From the NCBI GenBank assembly GCA_022496785.1, contig SNAP01000001.1, forward strand, positions 372,001 to 436,000: 64,000 nt of DNA, in the 5' to 3' direction. The translations under genes were made by a program, and so were the position numbers. Positions 52,177 through 61,493 of the stretch are shown here, piece after piece. The notes below the pieces were generated by a model. That model did not search any database and was not told the origin of the DNA. It worked only from the letters and a program-made list of their open reading frames with translations. The stretch comes from Marinilabiliaceae bacterium JC040 (GTDB lineage Bacteria; Bacteroidota; Bacteroidia; Bacteroidales; Marinifilaceae). Position 1 is the first letter of the stretch. Every line of letters begins with the position of its first letter.

Positions 52177-53292
52177 ATGAAAAATTATCTTTTTACATTA
52201 CTTCTTTTGATAGGAATATGTAGTTGTACGAGTAATAATGAGAAAAAAGTTATAGATGTAGCAAAAGCGATTAATAATCCAGTTTCTCTTGATATTCACA
52301 AATATGTTTCTAATATTAAGTATGTACCATTAGAGACAAAATCAGAATGTATTATTGGTGATATCAAGAAAGTGCTTAAGAGTAAAAATTATATTTTTGT
52401 AGCTGATTTTTCTGATAATCTATTTGTTTTCAATTCGAATGGGAAATTCGTCAAGAAAGTTGGAAATAAAGGTAAAGGCCCTAATGAATATATATCTATT
52501 ACAGATTTTACTATTAATAATGCAAAGAAAGAAATTATTATTGCCTCTATGAATGAGTTTCTTGTCTTTAAGTTTAATGGAGATTTTATAAGAAAATCGA
52601 GAATTAATGATTCTAGTCTGCAAGTAGTTTCTGTTGATGATAGTGATAGATTGTACTATATTAAGCCAATAGGAAGACCTTCAAAGGATCTTGAAGATTT
52701 AATATGTATATATAATATTAAAGGTGAATTATTGAAAACAATAAAAGCAAGTGTTATCAGGCAAAAAGGAGATATTCCATTTTTTAATTCCATATATACT
52801 AAGAATAATAATACATATTATAAAGAAGAATTTTCTAATAGACTATATAAGCTGAATTCTAAATTAGAAAGAAATAATTTTCTTGATTTGAATTTTGGAA
52901 AATATGCATTTGATCAAGTTGATTTTTCTTTTGCTAGAGCTAAAAATTGGGCAAGTAAGTATCGACTTAAACAATTTATGGATTTTAAGAATATAGATTT
53001 ACTTATGGTTCAAAATGGTTTAGTTGGTAATAATATTTTAACTCTTATTTTAGATAAAAAGACAGGAGAATTGATAAATCCAAATAATATATCAGATAGA
53101 AAATTTGATGGTATTATTATTGAAGGAATTTCTCATAAACCATTAAGTGATTATAATAATGAATTACTTACTCTTGTAGACCCAGAGGAAATAGTTGAAC
53201 ACAAAAGTGAAATTTCAAATCAATTGGCTAAAGTTTTTTCTGCGTTAGAAATAGATAGTAATCCTGTTATTGGAATTATGTCTATAAAATAG
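52177..53292 (+). CDS. 6-bladed beta-propeller lipoprotein
   Basis: A 371-residue lipoprotein (lipobox IGICSC, Cys about 16). It has the family opening NPVSLDIHKYVSNIKYVPLE and then blades: IFVADFSDNLFVFNSNGKFV, VGNKGKGPNEYISITDFTIN, IIIASMNEFLVFKFNGDFIR. This matches the 6-bladed beta-propeller family of Bacteroidota. Members are surface or periplasmic and probably bind ligands or peptides. It follows the MutS-like gene by 96 nt. Confidence 0.85.
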   Translation: MKNYLFTLLLLIGICSCTSNNEKKVIDVAKAINNPVSLDIHKYVSNIKYVPLETKSECIIGDIKKVLKSKNYIFVADFSDNLFVFNSNGKFVKKVGNKGKGPNEYISITDFTINNAKKEIIIASMNEFLVFKFNGDFIRKSRINDSSLQVVSVDDSDRLYYIKPIGRPSKDLEDLICIYNIKGELLKTIKASVIRQKGDIPFFNSIYTKNNNTYYKEEFSNRLYKLNSKLERNNFLDLNFGKYAFDQVDFSFARAKNWASKYRLKQFMDFKNIDLLMVQNGLVGNNILTLILDKKTGELINPNNISDRKFDGIIIEGISHKPLSDYNNELLTLVDPEEIVEHKSEISNQLAKVFSALEIDSNPVIGIMSIK

Positions 53293-53355
53293 TTTGATTC
53301 TAAATATATTTAGAATTATATTTATAATCAGTAATACTAATCAAATATTTTAAAA

Positions 53356-53625
53356 ATGAATAAAGACATAAAAAGAAAAATAGAAAAGAAAATTATTGAA
53401 CCTGGTTATGAACCAGGAAGTGGAGCTATGTATATTCCTATATTAGGGGATTTATTTCCCAAATTGTTTGGACCTAAAATGCGTGAGATACCTCATTATT
53501 TTATTATTGCTGATAATAAAAAGTATCAGGTTAAAGAAGAATTATATAAGAATCTAAATGAAGGGGATGAATTAACTTTTACCTATGACGAGAAAGATAG
53601 ATTTGTTTCTCTTTCATTAGCATAA
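53356..53625 (+). CDS. Small soluble hypothetical protein, 89 residues
   Basis: A hydrophilic protein with PGYEPGSGAMYIPILGDLFP in the middle and a beta-rich C-terminus (YQVKEELYKNLNEGDELTF). No signal peptide. It lies between the propeller lipoprotein and the zinc-ribbon membrane protein. I see no known motif. Confidence 0.55.
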   Translation: MNKDIKRKIEKKIIEPGYEPGSGAMYIPILGDLFPKLFGPKMREIPHYFIIADNKKYQVKEELYKNLNEGDELTFTYDEKDRFVSLSLA

Positions 53626-53707
53626 ATGCGAATTTAATTATCTATTTTGATAGATTTTAATATATTGTTTTATATATTCGTAGCACATACAAATTCTTAT
53701 AATAGCT

Positions 53708-54766
53708 ATGGATGACAAAATAATTGAAAAATGCCCTAAATGTTCTTCCGATATAAATTTTATTTTGGGGGAGAAGAAAAATATAATATGTCCTAATTGT
53801 GGGAAACGATTAAGGTTTAATGGAAAAAAGATCTCTAGTATTAGTAGAAATTATATTCTACTTACTAGAGGTTTTTTATTTTTAGTTTCTTTTATCATTG
53901 CAGTTCCTATATTTATGCTTATTGTTACTTATATATTTCCAAATTTTTGGATTAAATGGTACTATAGTTTGGGCTTGTTGGTGTTGCTTATTTATTTACT
54001 TATGTATCTTTTTAGGAGTTATAAACTAATTAGTTTTATATTATCTGTTCTTTGTATTGGTGGAATAATAACTACCTCGTATACTAATATTTATAGCCTT
54101 GAAGATATTTGTGAGGATTATAAATATCTTTTAAATGGATTTTATGAAAAGATGCCTTCTGTTAATTCTTCTGAAGAAAGTACTAGTAATATTTTAAAAG
54201 AAAATATACCTATGCCACTTCGTTCTGATATTAATAAAGCTGTACTTACTAATGATAATATAGTTGAAGATTTTGCTTTACGTTCTGCAAAATTATATTT
54301 TGAGAATGAGCAAGATGAATATCGTTTGAATGCCAAAATATTAAAATTGATACAGGTGTTTTCAATTTATAAACAAATAAAAGGAAAGTGGAAATATAAT
54401 AAGTATATTCCTAAAGCTTCTAATATCTTGATTCCGAGTGAATCCTATAGACTTATGGGAGGGAATGATCTCAATTATTCAATATTTCTTGCTAGTTGTA
54501 TCAAATCTATTGGTAGTACTTCAAGAATTGTATATACATTATCTGGTGGTTATGGAGTAGAAGTCTATCTATCTGATTTTTCTGAATATAAACTTATTAG
54601 AAAGCTTATTATTGAAGATCTCTTTGTGAATGATATAAATGGTCGTAAGCTCGATTATTCTAAATCTAGAGATGGTGCTTTATGGTTACGTTTAGATTTT
54701 AATACTGATTTTCCAGGTGAAGATATAGGTGAAAATAATATTAATGATTTCTTAAGAGTTAATTAA
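53708..54766 (+). CDS. Zinc-ribbon membrane protein with degenerate transglutaminase-like domain
   Basis: A 352-residue protein. Residues 9-38 form a zinc ribbon (CPKC ... CPNC). Three membrane helices follow (about 55-125). The C-terminal part (about 185-350) has the outline of a transglutaminase-like fold (KWKYNKYIPKASNILIPSES, GGNDLNYSIFLASCIKSIGS, ARIV-like strand, GVEVYLSDFS, WLRLDFNTDF). The catalytic-Cys position in GDCxD reads NDLN, so this would be a pseudoenzyme. It may sense or hold peptides near the membrane. Function not known. Confidence 0.55.
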   Translation: MDDKIIEKCPKCSSDINFILGEKKNIICPNCGKRLRFNGKKISSISRNYILLTRGFLFLVSFIIAVPIFMLIVTYIFPNFWIKWYYSLGLLVLLIYLLMYLFRSYKLISFILSVLCIGGIITTSYTNIYSLEDICEDYKYLLNGFYEKMPSVNSSEESTSNILKENIPMPLRSDINKAVLTNDNIVEDFALRSAKLYFENEQDEYRLNAKILKLIQVFSIYKQIKGKWKYNKYIPKASNILIPSESYRLMGGNDLNYSIFLASCIKSIGSTSRIVYTLSGGYGVEVYLSDFSEYKLIRKLIIEDLFVNDINGRKLDYSKSRDGALWLRLDFNTDFPGEDIGENNINDFLRVN

Positions 54767-54807
54767 TTTCTTTAATCTATGAAATTATCATTATAAAATA
54801 TTTTAAT

Positions 54808-55686
54808 ATGAAAAAAATATCTCTTGGTGTAGTCTTCTTAATAATACTATTATTCTCAGCTTGTAGTTTTATGGCTACTAATGAAGAACCTAAAGATGAA
54901 GATTTCCTTTATACCGATTTAAGCGAGCAATGGACGTATAGACCTAAAACTAAACTTATGCTTTTTGAATCTAACGGAGTTCGTTTATACAGTAGAATTC
55001 TAATGGCTTCGGGTAGAACAAAAAAACCTACAATTGTTTTCCTTCACGGAATGCCTGGTTTTGAAAAGAATACTGATATTGGTCAGGCTTTAAGAAGAGG
55101 TGGGTATAATTGTGTGTATTTTTCTTATACAGGTTCTTGGGGTAATAAAGGAGTATTTAATCTTAAGAATAGTATTAATGATACTGAAGCTTTACTTAAT
55201 AACTTAAAATTAAATTCAGATTCTTATAATATTGATATGAAGAATGTCTTTTTGTGTGGATTTAGTATGGGGGCTGATGTTGCTTTTCTTACAGCTAATA
55301 AATGTGAGGATGTTAAAGGTGTTATTTCAATATCTCCTTGGAATGCATATACTGCATTGAATAAAAAGACTGATAAGATGAAAAAGTCGTATGCTAATTG
55401 GTTGGAGAAAGTTTATGGTATAAATATTCCTAATGGAAAAGAATTTATGGACGAGATTATGAATAATAGTAAGTTCTCTTTGAGATTTATTGAGAAACTA
55501 AAAACTTCAAATCTTCATTTGTTTCAGAATGCTAGTGAGAAATCATCTTTTCTTAAATCAGTGCATGTAAAAAATAAAGATAAGATAATTGTTGTGAATG
55601 CCTGTGATCATTCTTTTTCTAATAAGAGGATTGCAACTGCTAATATTATTTATAAATGGATTAAAGAAAATAGTGTGATGAACTAG
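54808..55686 (+). CDS. Alpha/beta-hydrolase lipoprotein
   Basis: This 292-residue lipoprotein (lipobox FSAC, Cys about 19) has HGMPGFEKNTDIGQALRRGG (oxyanion region), the nucleophile elbow CGFSMGADVAFL and the terminal catalytic His in NACDHSFSNKR. It is a serine hydrolase of the dienelactone/peptidase-like class, envelope-anchored. The substrate is unknown. It closes the same-strand run from the MutS-like gene and is followed by a bidirectional terminator. Confidence 0.85.
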   Translation: MKKISLGVVFLIILLFSACSFMATNEEPKDEDFLYTDLSEQWTYRPKTKLMLFESNGVRLYSRILMASGRTKKPTIVFLHGMPGFEKNTDIGQALRRGGYNCVYFSYTGSWGNKGVFNLKNSINDTEALLNNLKLNSDSYNIDMKNVFLCGFSMGADVAFLTANKCEDVKGVISISPWNAYTALNKKTDKMKKSYANWLEKVYGINIPNGKEFMDEIMNNSKFSLRFIEKLKTSNLHLFQNASEKSSFLKSVHVKNKDKIIVVNACDHSFSNKRIATANIIYKWIKENSVMN

Positions 55687-55711
55687 ACTATTTAGTTTCT
55701 ATTTGATAATT

Positions 55712-55752
55712 ATCCTCCCCAGATATCTTAAATATTTAGGGAGGATTTCTTT
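55712..55752. terminator. Bidirectional terminator between hydrolase and GNAT genes
   Basis: A perfect 8-bp stem, ATCCTCCC/GGGAGGAT (55712-55719 with 55739-55746), with inner pairing, between convergent genes. Confidence 0.7.
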
Positions 55753-56605
55753 ATAATGCCATTAGCATTTCGTATTGCTTACCACTCTCTTGTATATGAT
55801 TTGCATTTAGAAATTCAATTATATCTACTGATCTAGTATCAATATTTATAACTTTAATTGAAGGATAATTGTTTTGTTGTATCGTTGCTTTTAATAGCTT
55901 AGAACCTAAGCCTAATCTGCGATATTCTTTTTTTATATATAATTGTGAGATATCTCCAGTTTTAGGTTCAAGTATAGAATATCCAATGTGGGTATCTTTT
56001 GATTTTAATTCCAAGAATATGAAGTCTTTTAGATTTCTTGAAATTGCTTGATGGTTATTTTGCCATGAATGTAGCATGTCAGATTTATTAAATTCTTCTT
56101 GGATTATTGAATATTCAATCTCTTTTATTGAATATTCATCTAATTTATTTTTTTCCGATATATTTATTTCATCTATTTCTTTAATAAAATATGCAAATTC
56201 TCTATTAATTTTTAATCCAAGATTTTTATATATATTAAGTGCTTTTGTGTTGTGTTTAAGTACTTCTAATAGATATTGTTGAATATTGTCTTTTTTTAAA
56301 TGGAGTAAAGAGTATTCAAATAGTTTTTTAGTGTATCTACGTCCTCTATATTCTGAGATAGTACCAGTGCCTGTATCGTAAGCTGTTTTTATATTATTGT
56401 ATTCTCCAATTCCATTTAGAATAAATGAAACTATTTGCTTGTTAATGAATATTGCAAAAGAATGTTTTGGAGAATAGGATCTACGTGTTAACATATTTCT
56501 AAATTCATCTTCATTTATTTGAACCTCATATGTATTAAATGCTTCAGAGAAAGCTTTAAAGATTTTATCAAAACTTACATTTTCAAGATTTCTTATTTCT
56601 TCCAT
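55751..56605 (-). CDS. Tandem GNAT acetyltransferase
   Basis: A 284-residue protein from the ATG at 56605 (MEEIRNLENVSFDKIF). Longer frames start at ATG 56632 or TTG 56656. It holds two GNAT folds. The first (about 1-135) has TGTGTISEYRGRRYTKKLFE and NTKALNIYKNLGLK. The second (about 160-284) has ISQLYIKKEYRRLGLGSKLL and a weak acetyl-CoA loop (RRLGLGSKLL). It probably acetylates a small molecule or protein. The two-domain layout occurs in aminoglycoside-type and other GNATs; no substrate can be assigned. Confidence 0.78.
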   Translation of the reverse strand: MEEIRNLENVSFDKIFKAFSEAFNTYEVQINEDEFRNMLTRRSYSPKHSFAIFINKQIVSFILNGIGEYNNIKTAYDTGTGTISEYRGRRYTKKLFEYSLLHLKKDNIQQYLLEVLKHNTKALNIYKNLGLKINREFAYFIKEIDEINISEKNKLDEYSIKEIEYSIIQEEFNKSDMLHSWQNNHQAISRNLKDFIFLELKSKDTHIGYSILEPKTGDISQLYIKKEYRRLGLGSKLLKATIQQNNYPSIKVINIDTRSVDIIEFLNANHIQESGKQYEMLMAL

Positions 56606-56880
56606 GTTATTATATATTTTGAGTTTGTACATTATAAAAAATTGTAATCTTTTCAATTGTCTTAAAATTATTATAAATATTCATAGTTTCAAATTCTATT
56701 GTTAAAGATTTATATATAAACATAAATATATACATGGTTTTTAGTAGAGTGATGATATATATCTATTTATGTTGTAATCTAGCATGGTTCTTTATTATAA
56801 ATAATTGTTTAATAGTAAATAAGAATATTTGGATATACATAATAATATCCTAAAGTTATTATAAACTTATCCTAAAGCAA
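56606..56880. other. AT-rich spacer between GNAT and GLPGLI genes
   Basis: Divergent intergenic region. Two CCTAAAG words occur near 56850 and 56872. No gene is seen. Confidence 0.4.
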
Positions 56881-56912
56881 TTTGCTTGTTATCTTAAGAT
56901 ATCTTAAATTTG
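56881..56912 (+). promoter_or_regulatory. Promoter of the GLPGLI gene
   Basis: TTTG (56881-56884), a 20-nt spacer and TAAATTTG (56905-56912), an excellent match to the Bacteroidota consensus, 39 nt before the ATG at 56952. Confidence 0.7.
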
Positions 56913-56951
56913 TGTTAATTGATCGTACTAAACTCAAAAACACGTATTAAT

Positions 56952-57788
56952 ATGAAACGTATGCAACTATTAGGAACATTAATTCTACTTATTGGAATTA
57001 ATGCAAACTCTTATTCCCAAAAAATGAAAAAACTAGATAAATCAGTTTTTCATTGCAAGTATTTAATGACATTTAAAAATGATAGTATAAAGAATACTTT
57101 CATGAAGGATACAGTTTATTTAGATATAGGAAAAAATATTACTAAATATTATTCTAAATATTCAGCCTTATATGATTCTTTAAGATTAATTAATGATAAG
57201 GGAAGAGCTTTTAATAAATTCTTTAATTTAAAATCAGATAAAGATACAAGTGTAGAGAAACCTTTAAATAGAGCAACAGTTTTCACTCATTATCCGACTT
57301 ATGAATATGAAACAATTATCGATTATGTAGGTAATTTCCAATTTATTTATCAAGAAAAACATTCAAAAATTAATTGGAAAATTATTGAAGGTCAGTCTAA
57401 AATGATTTGTGGTTATAATTGTGAAAAAGCGGTTGGAGAAATTTATGGAAGAGAATTTACAGTTTGGTTTGCACCTGAATTGAAATATACTTCTGGTCCT
57501 TGGAAATTGAAGGGTCTACCTGGTCTAATATTATTAGCATATGATACTGATAAGGATTATAAATTTGAGGCTTTTTATCTTAAGAAGAATAAAAGAAGAA
57601 AAATCTATTTATTTACGGAATCTACGAACATAGATAGAAATTATATAAAAACATCAAGAGAGATATTTCTTTCTAATTGGAATGGAATAACAGGGCGTTG
57701 GTATAATCTAATTAAAGAGGATACTGGTTTTTACAGAATTAAGTATGATGGAGTTCTGCCTGTTTATAGGAATATAGAATTGAAATAG
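56952..57788 (+). CDS. GLPGLI-family secreted protein
   Basis: A 278-residue protein starting at MKRMQLLG (the longer frame starts with TTG at 56919). It has a signal peptide (ending NSYSQ) and the family motif WKLKGLPGLILLAYD preceded by FTVWFAPELKYTSGP. GLPGLI proteins are Bacteroidota-specific exported proteins of unknown function. A good promoter precedes it and a strong terminator follows. Confidence 0.88.
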   Translation: MKRMQLLGTLILLIGINANSYSQKMKKLDKSVFHCKYLMTFKNDSIKNTFMKDTVYLDIGKNITKYYSKYSALYDSLRLINDKGRAFNKFFNLKSDKDTSVEKPLNRATVFTHYPTYEYETIIDYVGNFQFIYQEKHSKINWKIIEGQSKMICGYNCEKAVGEIYGREFTVWFAPELKYTSGPWKLKGLPGLILLAYDTDKDYKFEAFYLKKNKRRKIYLFTESTNIDRNYIKTSREIFLSNWNGITGRWYNLIKEDTGFYRIKYDGVLPVYRNIELK

Positions 57789-57835
57789 ATTATTTGAGAG
57801 TATCAAATGATATTTATTTTAGATATTAAAAATGA

Positions 57836-57872
57836 ATAAGCCGTAACAGAAATTCTGTTACGGCTTATTTTT
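57836..57872. terminator. Bidirectional terminator after the GLPGLI gene
   Basis: A long palindrome, TAAGCCGTAACAGAA/TTCTGTTACGGCTTA (57837-57851 and 57853-57867), followed by a T run, lies between convergent genes. Confidence 0.85.
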
Positions 57873-58250
57873 TTATTCTGCTGGTGTTTTATGATTTGTA
57901 TCTGGATCTTCAGCTACAGGTTCACCTCCTCCGCCTGTTCCACTACCACCTCCTGATGGATTGTTCACAATAGGAATATATGGATCTAGTGGAAGTCCTA
58001 ACTCTTTTCTTCTTTTTTCATAGTGTTTTTTGTAAAGATGAAATCTCTCTATGTCTAAGTAGCTGGAGAAATCATTAAAATAATGTATATCATGTTCTGC
58101 ACTGTAATATGCATGGTGTATGATATAATTTACATCAGTGTAAATGTTGTTTGAATGTAAGTTCGTTTTAATTTGCGACCTACTTGGATTGCTTCCAAAT
58201 GCAAAAGATGTAATTATGCATAATGAAAGGATTAATAAAATTTTTTTCAT
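57873..58250 (-). CDS. Small secreted hypothetical protein
   Basis: A 125-residue protein with a signal peptide (MKKILLILSLCIITSFAFG), a His/Tyr-rich centre (IIHHAYYSAEHDIHYFNDFS), and a low-complexity Gly/Glu/Pro tail (GGGSGTGGGGEPVAEDPD). The tail could be a flexible anchor. It lies 69 nt downstream of the transglutaminase-like gene, in the same direction. No family is recognised. Confidence 0.6.
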   Translation of the reverse strand: MKKILLILSLCIITSFAFGSNPSRSQIKTNLHSNNIYTDVNYIIHHAYYSAEHDIHYFNDFSSYLDIERFHLYKKHYEKRRKELGLPLDPYIPIVNNPSGGGSGTGGGGEPVAEDPDTNHKTPAE

Positions 58251-58319
58251 TTCATTTAATTTTAGAGTTTAATACTCAATAAATGTATATATAATTTTAT
58301 TAATAAACAAAAATAAATA

Positions 58320-59780
58320 TTATTTACTAATACTAGCTTTTAAATTTACATAGTTAGGCATGCATTTACCTATAGGAGCACCTAAATATGTGGGATCACA
58401 AATTAAATATTTATCATTATTGTATACTAAATAATCTCCAGATATATTATCAATCTTTACAGCAGTGCATAGATGTCCTGGATAGTGTACTAGTAGTACT
58501 TCTAGATTACAGTATTTCTCAACTAAATGAGCAAAAAGAATTGCTCTATCTTCACAATCACAATAAGGGTAAAAGAAAGTTTCTTCAACAAAGAAAGGTT
58601 TCTCTCTACCAAATTGTTCACCATCAGTCTTATATTTAAAGCCCTTTTGGATGAATTTTAATAATGTAGATAATTTCTCTTCTTTTGATAGAGATTCTAA
58701 TTTTGGCTTGATGTATTTATCTAGTGCCTTTGAGATATCTTTAGTAACTTTACTATGTCTATATACTTCCCAATGACAAGTAGGGTAGTTCTTATAGAAG
58801 TTTATAAGGCTGGAATTGCTATTTACTTTAATTTCTATGTTTTTATCACTAATAATATCTTTTGTAGGTAATTTTTCTCCTTTTAGAAGCATTGGTTTTT
58901 CTATTGACATATCGCAAAGGTGTTTTCCATAAGCCATTCCTTTTTTATATGTATAATATCCGTTTGATGAAGATTTGCCATTTATCATGTAATATCTTCT
59001 ATTGTCGAGATTTATGTATGTATAATTATATATCTTATTGTTAGAAGGTAGTAAAAGGCATAATTTATTATCTCTTGTCTTTGCAAGTCTCATGTCAAAA
59101 CTTGACTGAGTTAATAGATAAGCTTGTATGAATACTTCTTTATTCTTGTTATTATTTGAAATAATCTTAGCAATTTTACCACATAATTCAACATATGCCC
59201 AATCGCATAGAGATAATTCTTTTCTAATTTCCATACAAGATGAAACTAGTATATCTGTTTCTTTATTTGTTATTTTTTTCCATGTTCTAGATATCTCTTT
59301 TTCCGATGTTCCAAAGAATTTTACTCTATAATTATTTGCTATATTTACTTTTATTGGAGTACCATAAAAATTAATTTTAAATCTTTTTATACTAGAATAA
59401 TCTTTTATTTCTATTGGCTTAATATCCCTTATTGCTATTGGTTTTGTAGATATTTTATCTTTTATGATATTTGGAATTGTTTGTAATTCTCTAGGAATAT
59501 CTCTTGTTATGTTGTTTTTTTTAAAGATTGGATTCTTAGGTTTTGGTTTTGTAAAGTTCTTTTTTTCCTTTTTTGAAGAGAAGCGTTCCCAAGTCTTCTT
59601 TAGATAAGAAGCAAATTCAGCATTCATCTTTGCTCTATATTTCTCAAAGTCTTTTTTCTCTTTCTCTTTATAAGTTGTGTACTCTTTTTGAGATTGTTGC
59701 ATGTATTTTTCAAATTCTGTTACCTGGGCTTTTACTCCAAAGCTTATACATACTATTATTAATGCGATTATCTTTTTCAT
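58320..59780 (-). CDS. Secreted transglutaminase-like protein
   Basis: A 486-residue protein with a signal peptide (ending GVKAQ), a charged Lys/Glu region (25-85) and a C-terminal transglutaminase-like core: YPYCDCEDRAILFAHLVEKY (catalytic Cys), YPGHLCTAV (His) and LICDPTYLGAPIGKC (Asp). This Cys-His-Asp order is typical of the family, whose members act as cysteine proteases or cross-linking enzymes. The middle (about 190-300) is unrecognised. Downstream lies the small Gly-tailed secreted protein, perhaps a substrate or partner. Confidence 0.82.
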   Translation of the reverse strand: MKKIIALIIVCISFGVKAQVTEFEKYMQQSQKEYTTYKEKEKKDFEKYRAKMNAEFASYLKKTWERFSSKKEKKNFTKPKPKNPIFKKNNITRDIPRELQTIPNIIKDKISTKPIAIRDIKPIEIKDYSSIKRFKINFYGTPIKVNIANNYRVKFFGTSEKEISRTWKKITNKETDILVSSCMEIRKELSLCDWAYVELCGKIAKIISNNNKNKEVFIQAYLLTQSSFDMRLAKTRDNKLCLLLPSNNKIYNYTYINLDNRRYYMINGKSSSNGYYTYKKGMAYGKHLCDMSIEKPMLLKGEKLPTKDIISDKNIEIKVNSNSSLINFYKNYPTCHWEVYRHSKVTKDISKALDKYIKPKLESLSKEEKLSTLLKFIQKGFKYKTDGEQFGREKPFFVEETFFYPYCDCEDRAILFAHLVEKYCNLEVLLVHYPGHLCTAVKIDNISGDYLVYNNDKYLICDPTYLGAPIGKCMPNYVNLKASISK

Positions 59781-59934
59781 ATTTGTATCTTTTGATAGCT
59801 AAGATATTAATAATTTCTTAATAGAGAATATCCTTTTTATTTCATTAATATTTCACTTTCTTTTAACTAGTAATGATAATTCCTTTTATTATATTTATAA
59901 AGTAAGATATTTGTTTAATATAATTGTATATAAG

Positions 59935-60723
59935 ATGAGATCACATGAAATAGATTATGAAATTATTGGGGATGATTTACAAGTAGTTGAAGTGGAGTTA
60001 GATCCTAGAGAAACTGTTATTGCGGAGGCTGGTGCTATGAACTGGATGGATTCAGGTATTTCTTTCGAAGCGAAAATGGGGGATGGATCAAGTATGGATA
60101 AGGGTTTCTTTAGTAAAATGAAAAGTGTTGGTAAACGTTTGCTAACTCAAGAGTCTCTTTTTATGACACATTTTACTAATATTGGGTTAGGTAAAAAGAA
60201 AATTGCTTTTGGTGCTCCGTATCCTGGTAAGATTCTACCTGTTGATCTTTCTCAGATTGGTGGCGAAATTACGTGTCAAAAAGATGCTTTTCTTTGTGGA
60301 GCATTAGGTACTGAGGTGACTGTTACATTTAATAAACGAATTGGTGCTGGTTTCTTTGGTGGCGAAGGTTTTATTCTTCAAAAATTAAGAGGAGATGGTA
60401 AAGTGTTTTTACATGCTGGAGGTACTATTGTTAAAAAAGAATTGAAAGGTGAAACTATACTTATTGATACTGGTTGTATAGTGGGTTTTACTGGACAAAT
60501 TGATTACGATATTAAAAGAGCTGGAGGGCTAAAAACTCAATTCTTTGGAGGAGAAGGACTGTTTCTTGCTAGTCTTTCAGGTTATGGAGAAGTTTATCTT
60601 CAATCTTTACCTTTCTCGCGTTTAGCTGATAGAATAATTTCTCATGCTCCATCAACTGGTGGTTCTTCTAAGGGAGAAGGTTCTATTCTTGGAGGTTTAG
60701 GAAGAATTCTTGATGGAGATTAA
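59935..60723 (+). CDS. AIM24/TIGR00266-family protein
   Basis: A 262-residue protein from ATG 59935 ([20 protein letters not shown]); the longer frame begins with TTG. It has [31 protein letters not shown] and [20 protein letters not shown], matching the TIGR00266/AIM24 beta-barrel family. Function is not established (a mitochondrial homologue affects respiratory-chain organisation). It is convergent with the LytTR gene (3-nt gap). Confidence 0.9.
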   Translation: MRSHEIDYEIIGDDLQVVEVELDPRETVIAEAGAMNWMDSGISFEAKMGDGSSMDKGFFSKMKSVGKRLLTQESLFMTHFTNIGLGKKKIAFGAPYPGKILPVDLSQIGGEITCQKDAFLCGALGTEVTVTFNKRIGAGFFGGEGFILQKLRGDGKVFLHAGGTIVKKELKGETILIDTGCIVGFTGQIDYDIKRAGGLKTQFFGGEGLFLASLSGYGEVYLQSLPFSRLADRIISHAPSTGGSSKGEGSILGGLGRILDGD

Positions 60724-60726
60724 GAT

Positions 60727-61491
60727 TTATTCTTCTAGCCATAATTTAAAGTCCTTAACTCTTTCTCTACTTACAATAATTTCATGATTATTATAATGAG
60801 AAAGAGTTATTTGTAATCGACTATTTGAATAGGATATAATATCTTTTATTGAGTTTATGTTAATAATAAACTGTCTGTTTACCCGATGAAATGTTTTTGG
60901 AGATATTATGGTCTCTAATTGTTCTAAAGAGTAATCAATTAAGTAGTTTTTATTGTCATTTGTAAGTACATAGGTTGCTTTATTCTCACTATAGAAACAT
61001 TCTATATCTGAGATTGAAATTGTCTTTATATGAGCTCCAATTTTTATTACAAATCGTTCTTTATATTTTTCTTGAGGTTTGTATAGTAATTCTTTAATTT
61101 TATTTAGCTGATTATTGTCTATAGGTGAAGTGTTTTTTATATTGAATTTTCTATATTTTTTGATTGCTATAGCTAATTCTTCTTCATTTATTGGTTTTAA
61201 AAGATAATCGATACTATTTAATTTGAAGGCTTTTATTGCATATTCATCAAAGGCTGTAGTAAATATTATTTGAGACTCAATATTAATATTCTCAAAGATT
61301 TCAAAGCTTAGTCCATCACTAAGTTGTATATCAAGAAAAATTAGGTCGGGGTGTTCATTTGTTAGAAACCATTTTATAGAGTTTTCAACAGATGTTAATT
61401 TCTCTATTATTGTTATTTCATATTTAGTAAGAAGACGTTCTAATCTTCTTGCTGCAATTTTTTCATCTTCAATTATTACGACTTTTATCAT
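60727..61491 (-). CDS. LytTR-family response regulator
   Basis: This 254-residue protein has a receiver domain (IIEDE 6-10; phospho-acceptor Asp54 in IFLDIQLSDG; Lys in YLLKPI) and a C-terminal LytTR DNA-binding domain (about 145-250; FVIKIGAHIKTISISDIECF ... TFHRVNRQFIININSIKDI). It is 2 nt after the sensor kinase gene and pairs with it. Confidence 0.93.
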   Translation of the reverse strand: MIKVVIIEDEKIAARRLERLLTKYEITIIEKLTSVENSIKWFLTNEHPDLIFLDIQLSDGLSFEIFENINIESQIIFTTAFDEYAIKAFKLNSIDYLLKPINEEELAIAIKKYRKFNIKNTSPIDNNQLNKIKELLYKPQEKYKERFVIKIGAHIKTISISDIECFYSENKATYVLTNDNKNYLIDYSLEQLETIISPKTFHRVNRQFIININSIKDIISYSNSRLQITLSHYNNHEIIVSRERVKDFKLWLEE

Positions 61492-61493
61492 GT

